From Bacteroides ihuae (lineage in GTDB: Bacteria; Bacteroidota; Bacteroidia; Bacteroidales; Bacteroidaceae): a stretch of 64,000 nucleotides of DNA. The stretch is from contig NZ_FNVX01000005.1 of NCBI RefSeq assembly GCF_900104585.1, positions 496,001 through 560,000 of the forward strand, in the 5' to 3' direction. Every line of letters starts with the position of its first letter. The stretch's first letter is position 1. Both the position numbers and the translations under genes were made by a program. The notes under the pieces were generated by a model. That model was given only the letters and a program-made list of their open reading frames with translations. It searched no databases and was not told where the DNA came from. Shown one piece after another: positions 7,545-17,732 of this stretch.

Positions 7545-10500
7545 TCACTTAATTATCACCGATTTCATCTTTTCATTTCCATAGAAGGTAGGAAAGTACA
7601 TTAACTCTGCCTTTGCTGGATTGAGAGAATATTTTCCGGTATATCTCGGAATAAGTTCGATGGTGAAGTGATGTTCACTTTTAGTGAGTTTGTTGCTGAA
7701 AATGACAATCTTTTCTTTGAAATATTCTCTATGCATTTCTTGCCAGTAGTTACCTCTCTCTTTTGTTTCGTAGGAGCATCCGGCAGGAATAGGTATTTCT
7801 ATTTGAACATATTCGGCATCGGCATCGACCTTTACACTCACTTCGAGTTTAGCTACTTTGCCTGCTTTTAGATATGAAATGGTATCTTTATTTTCCATAA
7901 AGAAGGTTTTTACTGTAAAGCCTTTCTTTGATTCAGGTAGCGGTTTTTTATTCCATTCTTGTTGATAGGCTGTTACAAACAGAGGTAATGTGCCTCCTTT
8001 TTTAATATTGATAAGTCCTTTAGACTTTATTTGTTCAGTATAAGGGAACTTTGAAATTCTGTGCTCATTCACATACATATATGTTTCCTTATATTGATCA
8101 TTTTTGCTCAACATATCTGGCATGATCGTTTCGATGATGCCAGATGACTCATAAGTATTCTGCCATGATCCATCTTGACGGCGTTCGAAAAAATAGTTTC
8201 TTATGTTATTCAGCTCCGTTTCATGTCCGTCAATATTCCTTAGAAGCCTATAAGCTATCAATGTATTTTCGGTATTGTTCTCATAAGGTAGGATGAAGCT
8301 AAGAGACTGTTTATCACCTTCTTTCGTATTTCCCCAATACATTGCCCCAAGCATAGTTTTATACGAGTCTTTCATTAAAGAATCTATATCTATCTGATCT
8401 TTCAATCCAATAGCAGACATCGTTAGCATCGATTTTAGCTTATCATTCACAGTACGGCTTTTTAGCTGCTCGTTAATTTGTTTAAAATATAGAGCGTAGT
8501 CGATTGGAGCATTCATACGTTTCAATAGCATAAGTCTGTCGAGTAACTCTTGCTTGGCCAATGGTATTTTATCCGGAGTAGTTAATCTCAAATTAGCGAG
8601 TCCGTCTTTTAGCTCCGCTTCGAACGTATTACATAAGCTGTTCTTATTCAAATAGGTTTTATATCCTGCATTCTCAGCATCTAGCATCGCACTTATGACC
8701 TGCTTCGATATCCATGATACGGTTTTTTCTTTATTCCACCATCCCCATAAGCCTTCTGAATTGCGATTTTTATTCAGAGAGTTAATCAGATTATTTATTT
8801 TTTGATCGTCTTTAAATTCTTTTCCCAACATCTCAGCGATTCGTTTCTTCGATAGCATCGCTTTTATTTTAGAAGCCATTTGCTCATTACACATATACGG
8901 ATAACGCTCTACTTTATCAATCTCCCGAAGAAATACCTCGAGACTCGAAGCTTCGGCATGAATTGTAGTTGTACCTAATGTAGGATCTATATTGAGAGCA
9001 TGCGTCGTTGTATCATTGATCACTCTAAAGTCGCCATGAGTTTGCAACATGCCCTGTTCAAGTATAGGAATAGATTGTTCTTCTCCATCAAAATAGCCAT
9101 TCTGCATTTTCAATGAATAAGAGACTGTAAGACTGTCTCCTGTTTTAGCTTTGACGGGAATATAATCTATATGTGATGTAAGTAGTTTTATCTTTTCTTG
9201 CTGTATACTTCCTTTTAGATCAATACTTCGATCTACTTGAATCGTATCACCAAAATGATTGATTATTCGCCCAACAGCATTCAAACTATCGTCTCTAATA
9301 GCAAAGCGCGGAGTAGAAAGACGTGCGGTCAGGGCTTTAAACGATTTTATTGTCATTTGTTTTTTGTCAGTCTGCTTTTTGTTGCCAATGGCTATAAAGT
9401 AAGCATTCCAAGTTGTAATATCGTCAGGATAGGTGATCTCAAATGACGCTTCTCCTTTTTCGTTCGTTTTCAACTTTGGTTGCCAGAAAGCATCATCATG
9501 AAAATTCCGACGCATGGAGTTTCCAGCTTGTGTTGGCATAGACTTTGTATCATCATTTTTGTCAGTTGCCGTTGCACTCAAAGTATTGGTTTGAATCATA
9601 ATAACACCATCTTTAGCTCTAGTGCCGTATATTGCTGTTGCACTATTGTCTTTCAATATATTTAGAGATATAATAGAACTTGCATCGATGTCTTCTAACT
9701 TGCCACTATACGGTAAGCCGTTAACTAAAATAAGAGGATTGGAATTTTTTGAATCACTCGAAGAACCTCTAATTGTTAGCCCTGCAATGCGTCCTTGTAA
9801 TGTCTGTCTATCTAGTGCAGTATTTGAAGAATTATCATTGATAGTAATAGTAGACCCTGTTAAGAAGGATTTCTGCTCGCTTCCATATCCAACGACAACC
9901 ACTTCCTGCAAACTTTGAGAATCCTCATTAAGCACGATTTTATAATTGTAACCTTCTGAGTATTTTACTTTTTTAGGAACATATCCTATATAAGTAAAAA
10001 TGATTTCATCGCCTGCCTCTCCTGCCAATTCGAAATATCCGTCTAAGTCGGTAGTTGTCCCTACTTTGGTCTTATTTATAGTAACTGAAGCTCCAATAAT
10101 TGGTTCCCCAAAATTATCGTATACTATACCTGTTATGATGCCTTTACGAGCATTGCTTTTTTTATAGCTTCCTGTTTCTTGTGCCGGAACGCTTATAATA
10201 CTATCTATCTTAAAAGAATTATTGATGTATGGATTTCGACTAAAAACCTTTCTTGTATCTCGCTGAAATAAATTAAATGCTGTTTTAGCCAATTTGCTAT
10301 TGGTGTCATATTCTATAGAGTCTAGTCTAAGGTAGTTTTGTCCGTTTGGGTGTAACGTTACTATTTTGCTATATGATGTAGAATCATTGAGTGCTATAGT
10401 TACGACCATATTGCCTACAGATAAGCTGTTGAAATTTCGAGTACCTCCGTAGAATAGCTGATAATCTTTGATCTCTTCTTTTTTCTCCGGTACAATAAGT

Positions 10501-13500
10501 ATTAAAGAAGGCTTTATGTCCAAACCTTTGGTATCTTTTCCTAGATATAGGCTTAATCGACATTTATTATAATGTCTGTAGTTAAAGTTGGCAGAACCAT
10601 TTGAGCTAGACAATGTGGTGATTAAACGCTTATTGAATTGTTCCCGAATGTTACTTGGGGTGAGTAGCTGTTCCTTGAAATTTGTTTTAGGAATATATTT
10701 TGGAATAGATCGCTGAAAGGGTAGGGCATTCCAGCTTTTTATCTTCTGATAATTGTTATATAAAAGATATTTGTTTCCTCCTTCAATTTCTATATTTGAA
10801 ACTAGCTTATCATCAATATATAGAGACGCCATATTAGAGATACCATTCATGAAATTGCGAGAAGGAAAGGGTCCTGCAAGAATAGCAGAATTTATAGATC
10901 CTCTTAATGTACCATTATAACTGTTTCTCTTTATGTTGTTCAGATAATAATTTGTGTTACCTGAACTTATATAAGCCGGTAGCTCTAAATTTTCCCTTAA
11001 GTTAGGTAGTGCTAATCTGCCAAAGGTATTGTCCACAGTGATTAATTGCGATGATAACTGCTCAATCTCTTTTTCGCTCAATTCATTCTGCTCTTTCTTT
11101 TTTAATAGTTTCGATACCAACACAAATGGAGCAATGTCTTCATCTTGAATAGCTGTGCGAACATATGGAATCTTAGCATTAAAAGATAGAATATTTTTTG
11201 CTCCCTCCTCAATGCTCACATTATATACAAATATTTCTCGGTCATGCGTACGAAATTTCAGATTGTGTTTACCGGGAGTTACACAGAATGAATAGACATC
11301 AAGTTGCTGTGCCTGATCAAAATAATACAATCGTTGATCAATCCATAACATATGTACTCCTTGTAAAGCTCCATCTATAACGATGTATGGTGAAATTTGA
11401 GTTGTACCATCTATACTAGGCTCTGCATAAGAATAGTAGGTGTTGGGGTATAAGAATTTATAATATTCGACGGTATCCAATGCCATCTTGTCTTTCCATT
11501 TTCCCCATGTCATTTCAGCGCTTCCGGCAATGGAATTCTCTTCTGGATCATATTTTTTATTTGTAAACCCTTTGGCTTGTACGTATTTCCCTTTTATTGC
11601 TAAATCAGGCATTGAGTAGCTCTCAAATTTGGAAGTAAATGAGTAAGCAGTAATATCAACGTTGTTCACGGGCATTCTATTCTTATCGGTTACTGATACC
11701 AGAACATTTGTTTTTTGTCCCGGATATACGGAGGTTGGAGTAGAAACATCTATTGATATATTCTTCTGTGCGAAAGGAAGAGATTGCTTTATGCTTTTGC
11801 TCTCCTCTCCGAAAAGATAGGATAGTTGCATACTATAACCTTGCTCCTTTTTAGCTTTTACTGAGTAATTCAATTGTGTTGTATATCCTTTTGCTATTTC
11901 TTTATCTTTTCTGCGTATAATAGCATACCAAAAGGGTATTTGTGCAGGGTTATCCACAACGAGATATATCGAATCATTTTGGCGATAGAACTTGTATGCA
12001 AGTTGTTCTTCTCTTATATCGTCTAAAAAATAAGATTTTGTAGTATGCTTTGTTTTGATTGTAACGTCTGATGCTATCCAAGATACGGGCATGGAGTGTG
12101 GCAGCATGACAGAATCTACAGATAATATTGATCCATTTTCTCCTGCGATACTAATTTCAGCCATTATCTCTTGTGATTTGGCTTTATTCAACTCTTTCAT
12201 CGTCAAGATGCCTTTCGATAAAGAGAAATCAATTGTATAGTCATCCGCCTTTTGTGAGAGTCTTTTTGATATAGTTCTTTTTTCGTTATCAGCACTCACG
12301 TATGTACACCTTACTTGATAATTGATAGATACATTTGCAGGGAAAATAGAATCGGGCAAGATAATCTCTTTTTCAGATAATCCGCTCATATCTACAGTCT
12401 GTGTCCATAATGTGTCGGGGATAAAGACTGACTGTGCCTTTTTTATTTTGTATTGATCAAATGGATTGGGTGTGACCAGAACGTCTACTTTACCATCATA
12501 TACAGCCATCTCGTTTTCGTCTGTTACTTTAAATTTAAGTTTGACAGAATCTCCTTTTTCGTATTCTTCTTTCTCCGTTTGTGCGGTAAATTGAAGGCTC
12601 TTCAGTTCATAATCTTCGTATCTGAACCGGGAGCTGATTTCGTTATCTCTGTCTTTTCTTGTATTTAAAGCAATGGTATAATTGTTATCTAGCTTCAGAT
12701 TAAGACTATCTGATAGCTTAAATTGATATTCATACATTCCTTGGCGATAGGATTTAAGATTTGCTAATGTAGTGTCTATCTTGTTCGGATAATAGCTGAA
12801 TAGTTTTATATCAATAGGCTTGTCATAAGGTTCTCCGTTACGATTAGCCATGTAAGCTTTAAGTTTTACTGTTTCTCCTGGTTTATACTTTGGTTTGCTG
12901 AATACAATAAATCCTGTATATTTATTTTTTGTTGGACGATCATTGGGGTTGAATAACCTGTGAAAATTATACTTCGTTCTGCGCCATGTAGTTTTAAACA
13001 TGTTGCTTTTATAGCGATATAGGTTCTGTTTTTCTATCTCAATATAATGATAAACCCCTTTATTGTTGACCTCTATTATTTGCTTGTTTTCTGCATTTTT
13101 TGTGTTGTAAGTCTGAGTGTTTTTGTCGAACTTGAGCGTTCTCGATCCACACCTCACTGTGGCATCATCTATCATATTGCCTAATGAGTCGTATAGGCAA
13201 AGCATCATTTGTTTGGCTGTCACAATTTTAAAGTATAAATCGTCGACGATATGATCTGTATACACAAGCTTATTACCTTCTGCTTTTACAATGATATAAT
13301 TACCTCGAGAGAGTTTGGGGATATTGCCGTCTAAAGGGATTTTGTTTACCAATAATCGTAGCATATCCTCTTCAATAGGCTTATTCTGAAGGTGAATCTT
13401 TCGTAAATCATCTTTGCTTATACTATATATATATCGCTCTGATGAGTTACGTCTACTGTCGGATAATCGGGTTTGTCCAAATGCGGTAAATGAGATAACT

Positions 13501-13538
13501 AATAGTATAGTTGCTATGATAGTTGAATGTGTTTTCAT
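7545..13538 (-). CDS. Giant alpha-2-macroglobulin-like protein with an internal carboxypeptidase-regulatory plus TonB-plug insert
   Basis: A 1997-residue exported protein with a signal peptide ending near ISFTAFGQ. The N-terminal half is built of macroglobulin-type beta domains, including an MG2-like segment near residue 210 (FSKPKYKPGETVKLKAYM). Residues about 1129-1205 form a CarboxypepD-regulatory-like domain (GIVYDNFGEPIIGASV). It is followed to about 1312 by a SusC-type TonB plug (EVVVVGYGSEQKSFLTGS, then ILKDNSATAIYGTRAKDGVI), with no receptor barrel after it. The macroglobulin fold resumes with FWQPKLKTNEKGEASFEITY and carries a thioester-type CNEQ motif at 1550-1553, followed by the helical complement-like domain. 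The thioester suggests covalent trapping of an attacking protease or another target. The inserted plug suggests docking at the outer membrane or to a TonB system. Monocistronic; no penicillin-binding-protein partner is adjacent. Alternative view: a receptor-like antigen of unknown role. Confidence 0.85.
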   Translation of the reverse strand: MKTHSTIIATILLVISFTAFGQTRLSDSRRNSSERYIYSISKDDLRKIHLQNKPIEEDMLRLLVNKIPLDGNIPKLSRGNYIIVKAEGNKLVYTDHIVDDLYFKIVTAKQMMLCLYDSLGNMIDDATVRCGSRTLKFDKNTQTYNTKNAENKQIIEVNNKGVYHYIEIEKQNLYRYKSNMFKTTWRRTKYNFHRLFNPNDRPTKNKYTGFIVFSKPKYKPGETVKLKAYMANRNGEPYDKPIDIKLFSYYPNKIDTTLANLKSYRQGMYEYQFKLSDSLNLKLDNNYTIALNTRKDRDNEISSRFRYEDYELKSLQFTAQTEKEEYEKGDSVKLKFKVTDENEMAVYDGKVDVLVTPNPFDQYKIKKAQSVFIPDTLWTQTVDMSGLSEKEIILPDSIFPANVSINYQVRCTYVSADNEKRTISKRLSQKADDYTIDFSLSKGILTMKELNKAKSQEIMAEISIAGENGSILSVDSVMLPHSMPVSWIASDVTIKTKHTTKSYFLDDIREEQLAYKFYRQNDSIYLVVDNPAQIPFWYAIIRRKDKEIAKGYTTQLNYSVKAKKEQGYSMQLSYLFGEESKSIKQSLPFAQKNISIDVSTPTSVYPGQKTNVLVSVTDKNRMPVNNVDITAYSFTSKFESYSMPDLAIKGKYVQAKGFTNKKYDPEENSIAGSAEMTWGKWKDKMALDTVEYYKFLYPNTYYSYAEPSIDGTTQISPYIVIDGALQGVHMLWIDQRLYYFDQAQQLDVYSFCVTPGKHNLKFRTHDREIFVYNVSIEEGAKNILSFNAKIPYVRTAIQDEDIAPFVLVSKLLKKKEQNELSEKEIEQLSSQLITVDNTFGRLALPNLRENLELPAYISSGNTNYYLNNIKRNSYNGTLRGSINSAILAGPFPSRNFMNGISNMASLYIDDKLVSNIEIEGGNKYLLYNNYQKIKSWNALPFQRSIPKYIPKTNFKEQLLTPSNIREQFNKRLITTLSSSNGSANFNYRHYNKCRLSLYLGKDTKGLDIKPSLILIVPEKKEEIKDYQLFYGGTRNFNSLSVGNMVVTIALNDSTSYSKIVTLHPNGQNYLRLDSIEYDTNSKLAKTAFNLFQRDTRKVFSRNPYINNSFKIDSIISVPAQETGSYKKSNARKGIITGIVYDNFGEPIIGASVTINKTKVGTTTDLDGYFELAGEAGDEIIFTYIGYVPKKVKYSEGYNYKIVLNEDSQSLQEVVVVGYGSEQKSFLTGSTITINDNSSNTALDRQTLQGRIAGLTIRGSSSDSKNSNPLILVNGLPYSGKLEDIDASSIISLNILKDNSATAIYGTRAKDGVIMIQTNTLSATATDKNDDTKSMPTQAGNSMRRNFHDDAFWQPKLKTNEKGEASFEITYPDDITTWNAYFIAIGNKKQTDKKQMTIKSFKALTARLSTPRFAIRDDSLNAVGRIINHFGDTIQVDRSIDLKGSIQQEKIKLLTSHIDYIPVKAKTGDSLTVSYSLKMQNGYFDGEEQSIPILEQGMLQTHGDFRVINDTTTHALNIDPTLGTTTIHAEASSLEVFLREIDKVERYPYMCNEQMASKIKAMLSKKRIAEMLGKEFKDDQKINNLINSLNKNRNSEGLWGWWNKEKTVSWISKQVISAMLDAENAGYKTYLNKNSLCNTFEAELKDGLANLRLTTPDKIPLAKQELLDRLMLLKRMNAPIDYALYFKQINEQLKSRTVNDKLKSMLTMSAIGLKDQIDIDSLMKDSYKTMLGAMYWGNTKEGDKQSLSFILPYENNTENTLIAYRLLRNIDGHETELNNIRNYFFERRQDGSWQNTYESSGIIETIMPDMLSKNDQYKETYMYVNEHRISKFPYTEQIKSKGLINIKKGGTLPLFVTAYQQEWNKKPLPESKKGFTVKTFFMENKDTISYLKAGKVAKLEVSVKVDADAEYVQIEIPIPAGCSYETKERGNYWQEMHREYFKEKIVIFSNKLTKSEHHFTIELIPRYTGKYSLNPAKAELMYFPTFYGNEKMKSVIIK

Positions 13539-13570
13539 TGTAGTATTTTATAAAAGAAGTCTATCAATTG

Positions 13571-13578
13571 CAAATCTA
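13571..13578 (-). promoter_or_regulatory. Bacteroides -7 element for the macroglobulin-like gene
   Basis: The minus strand has TAGATTTG 33 bp before the ATG; the -33 region is not a clear match. Confidence 0.5.
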
Positions 13579-13693
13579 GAAAATAATTGGCTAAAAGGAA
13601 AAATATTGTCGTGCTTTTATTATACTCAAAGTCATATTTATACGATAGGTCACACTGTTTAATTAAGAAAATAAATGGTGTCTCTGTCTTATC

Positions 13694-13746
13694 AAAAAAA
13701 GAAAGATCCTTATAAAACTTTCGTCTTACAAGGATCTTTCTTTTTT
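13694..13746 (-). terminator. Terminator after tRNA-Ser
   Basis: AAAGAAAGATCCTT pairs with AAGGATCTTTCTTT around a loop of about 17 nt, with A/T runs at the base on both strands. It lies about 40 nt past the tRNA-Ser 3' end and upstream of the macroglobulin-like gene's promoter. Confidence 0.85.
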
Positions 13747-13784
13747 GGCTTTGTTTTGGTGTCACTATTGTTTCACCTCCGTTG

Positions 13785-13871
13785 CGGAAGCGGGGGGATT
13801 CGAACCCCCGGTACAGTTACCCGTACGTCAGTTTAGCAAACTGGTGGTTTCAGCCACTCACCCACACTTCC
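13785..13871 (-). tRNA. tRNA-Ser (anticodon GCT)
   Basis: A class II tRNA of 87 nt on the minus strand. The acceptor GGAAGTG pairs with CGCTTCC (one G-T pair), the anticodon loop is TTGCTAA (GCT) in a CCAGT/ACTG-type stem, there is a long variable arm, and the T arm has GGGGGTTCGAATCCCCC. CCA is not encoded. Confidence 0.96.
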
Positions 13872-14154
13872 TTTACCCGCATTTTCTCTCAAATGCGGTG
13901 CAAATATAGGATGAACTTTTGGACTACGCAAGTCTTTCTCTAATATTTTTTTAACTGTAGGCGCGTTAAACACTCTAATAATCTAATTTTCAAATAGATA
14001 AGAAATTGTTAGAGCTTTCATTTTTTTAGAGTTACAATGTTTTTATAATTACCTCTGATGGTAACTCTTTGTTCGTTGAATGGAACGATAGAGTAAGTAG
14101 CATGCTTTTGTAAAATTCGTTATGCCTCTTCTCTGTAGAATAGATGAATAGTTG
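13872..14154. other. Intergenic region, nothing recognised apart from the promoter at its right edge
   Basis: AT-rich sequence between tRNA-Ser and the transporter. It probably holds the tRNA promoter, but I could not fix a consensus match. No repeat or credible ORF is seen. Confidence 0.4.
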
Positions 14155-14162
14155 TATCTTTG
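14155..14162 (+). promoter_or_regulatory. -7 promoter element for the YidE/AspT-type transporter
   Basis: TATCTTTG lies 33 bp before the ATG at 14195. A TTG box at the right distance is not evident. Confidence 0.55.
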
Positions 14163-14194
14163 CAGCCCGATAAACCAGTTAATCGGTATAACAC

Positions 14195-15856
14195 ATGGAA
14201 TGGATCTATAATTTATTCGTCGAGCATTCGGCTTTGCAAGCGGTGGTAGTTGTCTCATTAATTTCTGCCATTGGGCTCGGATTGGGTAAAATACATATAT
14301 TTGGTATCTCTCTTGGAGTGACCTTTGTCTTTTTTGCCGGTATTCTCGCCGGGCATATAGGATTGTCAATAGATAGCCAAATGCTCAATTATGCGGAAAG
14401 TTTTGGATTAGTGCTTTTTGTCTACGCACTTGGTTTACAGGTTGGTCCCGGTTTTTTTGCTTCTTTTCATAAAGGAGGGGTGAAGCTAAATATGTTGGCT
14501 ATGGCTATTGTACTAATGGGTACTATGCTTACAGTACTGGCTAGTCTCACTATCGGGATTTCGCTACCTGATGCAGTAGGCATCTTGTGTGGAGCAACAA
14601 CGAACACTCCTGCGCTGGGTGCGGCTCAGCAGACACTCAAACAGTTGGGCTTGGGGAGCAATTCACCTGCACTAGGATGTGCAGTGGCCTATCCGCTGGG
14701 AGTGGTTGGTGTTATTCTTGCTGTGCTGGTCATTAGAAAAATATTTGTAAAGAAGGCTGATTTGGAAGAGAAACAGAAAGATGATACTAATAAGACATAC
14801 ATTGCCGCCTTTCAAGTACATAACCCTGCTATCTTTAATAAGAGTGTTAAGGATATTGCGCATTTTAGTTATCCAAAGTTTGTAATATCTCGTTTGTGGA
14901 GAGATGGCAACGTTAGTATCCCTACAAGCGAAAAAGTAATGAAGGAAGGCGACCGATTGCTGGTTATTACTTCGGAGAAGGATGTGCTGGCACTTACGGT
15001 ATTGTTTGGCCAGCAAGAGAATACAGACTGGAATAAGGAAGATATTGATTGGAATGCGATAGATAGTCAGCTGGTATCTCAGCGTATTGTTGTGACTCGT
15101 CCCGAGCTGAATGGAAAGAAGCTTGCTTCTCTGCGCTTGAGAAATACTTATGGTATCAACATTAGTCGCGTCTATCGTTCGGGAGTGCAGCTGCTCGCTA
15201 CACCTGAGCTAACTTTACAATTTGGCGATCGTCTTACGGTGGTAGGTGAAGCTGCTGCCATTCAAAACGTGGAGAAAGTGTTGGGTAATGCTGTTAAGAG
15301 CCTTAATGAACCTAATATGGTGCCTGTGTTTATTGGTATTGTGCTTGGATTGGCCATAGGCGCTATTCCTTTGGCTATTCCTGGTGTAAGTGCTCCGGTA
15401 AAGTTGGGGCTAGCTGGTGGGCCTATTATTGTGGGTATTTTGATTGGAACTTTCGGTCCGAGACTTCATATGGTAACTTATACTACGCGCAGTGCTAACC
15501 TGATGCTGAGAGCTTTAGGTCTTTCTATGTATTTGGCTTGCTTAGGGCTAGACGCAGGTACCCACTTCTTTGAAACGATCTTTCGCCCTGAAGGATTGCT
15601 TTGGATAGGAGTCGGTTTTGGTATGACGGTTATTCCTGTTTTACTTGTGGGCATCGTTGCCTTTAAGTTTATGAAGGTAGACTTTGGTTCAGTAGTGGGA
15701 ATGATTTGTGGAAGCATGGCCAATCCGATGGCACTTAACTATGCCAATGATACCATTGCGGGTGATAATCCTTCTGTAGCTTATGCCACCGTTTACCCTT
15801 TGAGCATGTTTCTGCGAGTAATTATAGCTCAAGTAATTCTGCTCTTTTTCTTATGA
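14195..15856 (+). CDS. AspT/YidE/YbjL-family transporter with two RCK_C (TrkA-C) domains
   Basis: A 553-residue inner-membrane protein with the family's duplicated layout: an N-terminal block of five or so membrane segments (residues 1-185), two soluble TrkA-C-like regulatory domains (about 205-375; DIAHFSYPKFVISRLWRDGN, then LRNTYGINISRVYRSG), and a second membrane block (380-553). The repeated motifs CGATTNTPAL (first half) and CGSMANPMALNYAN (second half) are the antiporter-type re-entrant signatures. Length is normal for the family. Substrate is unknown; characterised relatives exchange aspartate and alanine. It is a single gene convergent with the acyl-CoA synthetase. Confidence 0.88.
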   Translation: MEWIYNLFVEHSALQAVVVVSLISAIGLGLGKIHIFGISLGVTFVFFAGILAGHIGLSIDSQMLNYAESFGLVLFVYALGLQVGPGFFASFHKGGVKLNMLAMAIVLMGTMLTVLASLTIGISLPDAVGILCGATTNTPALGAAQQTLKQLGLGSNSPALGCAVAYPLGVVGVILAVLVIRKIFVKKADLEEKQKDDTNKTYIAAFQVHNPAIFNKSVKDIAHFSYPKFVISRLWRDGNVSIPTSEKVMKEGDRLLVITSEKDVLALTVLFGQQENTDWNKEDIDWNAIDSQLVSQRIVVTRPELNGKKLASLRLRNTYGINISRVYRSGVQLLATPELTLQFGDRLTVVGEAAAIQNVEKVLGNAVKSLNEPNMVPVFIGIVLGLAIGAIPLAIPGVSAPVKLGLAGGPIIVGILIGTFGPRLHMVTYTTRSANLMLRALGLSMYLACLGLDAGTHFFETIFRPEGLLWIGVGFGMTVIPVLLVGIVAFKFMKVDFGSVVGMICGSMANPMALNYANDTIAGDNPSVAYATVYPLSMFLRVIIAQVILLFFL

Positions 15857-15872
15857 CACTCACATTTGTTTA

Positions 15873-15947
15873 ATGAATAAACCTTGGCAATTTAGCGAAT
15901 CAAACTTGTAGGTTTATCGTTAAATGGCCAAGGCAGTAGGTTCATTT
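15873..15947. other. Long imperfect inverted repeat between convergent genes
   Basis: CCTTGGCAATTTAGCGA (from about 15881) pairs imperfectly with TCGTTAAATGGCCAAGG (ending about 15933), with outer complementary bases beyond. There is no T run, so it is not a classic terminator, but its place between convergent stops suggests transcript-end protection or termination. Confidence 0.5.
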
Positions 15948-15968
15948 ATCTCTTGTCCAAAAGCTTTC

Positions 15969-17627
15969 TTAGCCTTTTGCTTCTTGATATAAGAATCTTT
16001 TAATGCTCTTCTTTGGAGTCTTCTCAAACTCTTCAGGATATATTTTCATTTTTGCAATCTGCGAGTAGGAAGGTAATGATTCATTGAGAGTTATGCGATT
16101 CTCTTCCATAACCCGTTCCATGTCTCCATTTCCTAATCCATGAGCAAATGCGTCTTCAAAGTCCGGGTAGACTAATCCGACAAGTTTCTCGTTTTGTTGT
16201 ACAATGATACTCTCGGCAACATAGGGTAGATTGTTGAGCCTGTCTTCTATTTCTTCTGGATAGATATTTTGTCCGCTACCACTAAGCAGCATATTTTTGC
16301 TTCTTCCTTTGATGGTGATGTTACCTTCGGCATCCATTAAGGCAAGGTCACCGGTGTGTAGCCATCCATCTTTATCGATCACTTGAGCGGTAGCTTCTTC
16401 ATTTTTATAGTAACCCAACATCACGTTGTCCCCGCGGCATATAATTTCGCCTACTACATTCTCCGGATCAGGGGAGAGAACTTTCACTTCCATACGTGGC
16501 ACTGGCTTTCCGCATGAGGCCGGTTTAAATTTTTTCCAATCTTCGTAACAGATGATAGGGCCGCATTCAGTCATACCATAGCCTACGGTATAAGGAAATT
16601 CTATCATTTGCAAGAATTGTTCCACATCTTGATTGAAAGCGGCGCCACCAATTACTACTGCTGCAAAGTTTCCACCAAAAGCGTTTATCATTTCTTGGCG
16701 GACGGTAGCTTTTATTTTATCATTGATGATAGGTACTCTAAGTAATATCTTCATAGCCAAGCTCTCCAACTTAGGCAACACATTCTTCTTAATAATCTTC
16801 TCGATAATCAGAGGTACCGCGACTACCAGATTGGGTTTAACTTCGGCAAAAGCCTGGAAGATAATTTTAGGGCTGGGGGTGCGTGTCAGAAAGTATATTT
16901 GGCAACCTACGGAGAACTCATATAGAAACTCGAATGCTAATCCGTACATGTGAGCCATGGGAAGCATTGATACTATCTTATCACCGGGATTTAAATGTAA
17001 TACCTCGTAAGCAAATGTCGTATTTGACCATAGGCTACGGTAGGGCAGCATCACACCTTTCGAATAACTTGTTGTTCCCGATGTATAGTTGATTGCTGCC
17101 ATTTCTTCGGGCTGATCTTTATGATAATTGATATGTTCTTGCCGGAAGTTCTTGGGATATTTTTTGCCAAATAACTCGTTCAGATGTTCGCGCGCATTGG
17201 TTAGTTTTTCGCTTCTCGATAGTAAAACGGAGAAATCATTTACCAACACGATACCCTCGAGTAGCGGCATGGCACTTTCATTTAGATTTTCCCATACCAC
17301 ATCACCCACAAAGAGAAGTTTGGCTTCGGAATGGTTAACGATATGGTGTACATTGTCTGCTTTAAATTCATGCAGAATAGGAACAATAACTGCTCCATAA
17401 GTTATCGTAGCTAAGAAAGCGACTCCCCAGTGGGAGCTGTTTTTGCCGCAAATGGCAATCTTGTCTCCTTTCTGAATTCCGCTCTCTTCAAAAAGAATAT
17501 GTATTTTTTCAATTTTGCGGGCTACGTCTTTATATTGAAGAGTGGCTCCTTTATAATCGGTTAAGGCATCCAAATCCCAGTTATTTATGATACTGTTTTG
17601 AATGTATGCGATAAAACTGTGTTCCAT
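15969..17627 (-). CDS. AMP-forming long-chain fatty acid-CoA ligase family protein
   Basis: ANL-superfamily adenylating enzyme that activates a carboxylate (probably a fatty acid) with ATP and CoA. The P-loop is YTSGTTSYSKGVML, followed by YGMTECGPIICYED (A5), the A7-type GWLHTGDLALMD and the linker GRSKNMLLSGSGQNIYPEEIE. The 552 residues suit the bacterial FadD15-like group, with a short C-terminal domain ending TPKKSIKRFLY that carries the catalytic lysine region. ATG at 17627 (MEHSF) is chosen. The longer frame would begin at a TTG that forms part of the -7 promoter element itself, so it cannot be translated from that promoter. Confidence 0.9.
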   Translation of the reverse strand: MEHSFIAYIQNSIINNWDLDALTDYKGATLQYKDVARKIEKIHILFEESGIQKGDKIAICGKNSSHWGVAFLATITYGAVIVPILHEFKADNVHHIVNHSEAKLLFVGDVVWENLNESAMPLLEGIVLVNDFSVLLSRSEKLTNAREHLNELFGKKYPKNFRQEHINYHKDQPEEMAAINYTSGTTSYSKGVMLPYRSLWSNTTFAYEVLHLNPGDKIVSMLPMAHMYGLAFEFLYEFSVGCQIYFLTRTPSPKIIFQAFAEVKPNLVVAVPLIIEKIIKKNVLPKLESLAMKILLRVPIINDKIKATVRQEMINAFGGNFAAVVIGGAAFNQDVEQFLQMIEFPYTVGYGMTECGPIICYEDWKKFKPASCGKPVPRMEVKVLSPDPENVVGEIICRGDNVMLGYYKNEEATAQVIDKDGWLHTGDLALMDAEGNITIKGRSKNMLLSGSGQNIYPEEIEDRLNNLPYVAESIIVQQNEKLVGLVYPDFEDAFAHGLGNGDMERVMEENRITLNESLPSYSQIAKMKIYPEEFEKTPKKSIKRFLYQEAKG

Positions 17628-17657
17628 TGTTTTTTGCACATTTAGTTTAAAACTGCG

Positions 17658-17687
17658 CAAATATAGGCTTTTATCTGTGCATCACAA
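17658..17687 (-). promoter_or_regulatory. Promoter of the acyl-CoA synthetase gene
   Basis: The minus strand carries TTG (17685-17687), 19 bp, then TATATTTG (17658-17665). The predicted transcript has a leader of only about 25 nt before the ATG at 17627, and this site decides the start choice. Confidence 0.7.
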
Positions 17688-17732
17688 ATAAAAAGAGTAG
17701 AAAAGTATCGGAGGCTTCACTTATTCCTGGCT

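Noticed and set aside
14049..14369. 106-codon minus strand ORF over the transporter start
   Set aside because: Overlaps the promoter and first codons of a clear transporter; composition is not protein-like and no homologue is recognised.
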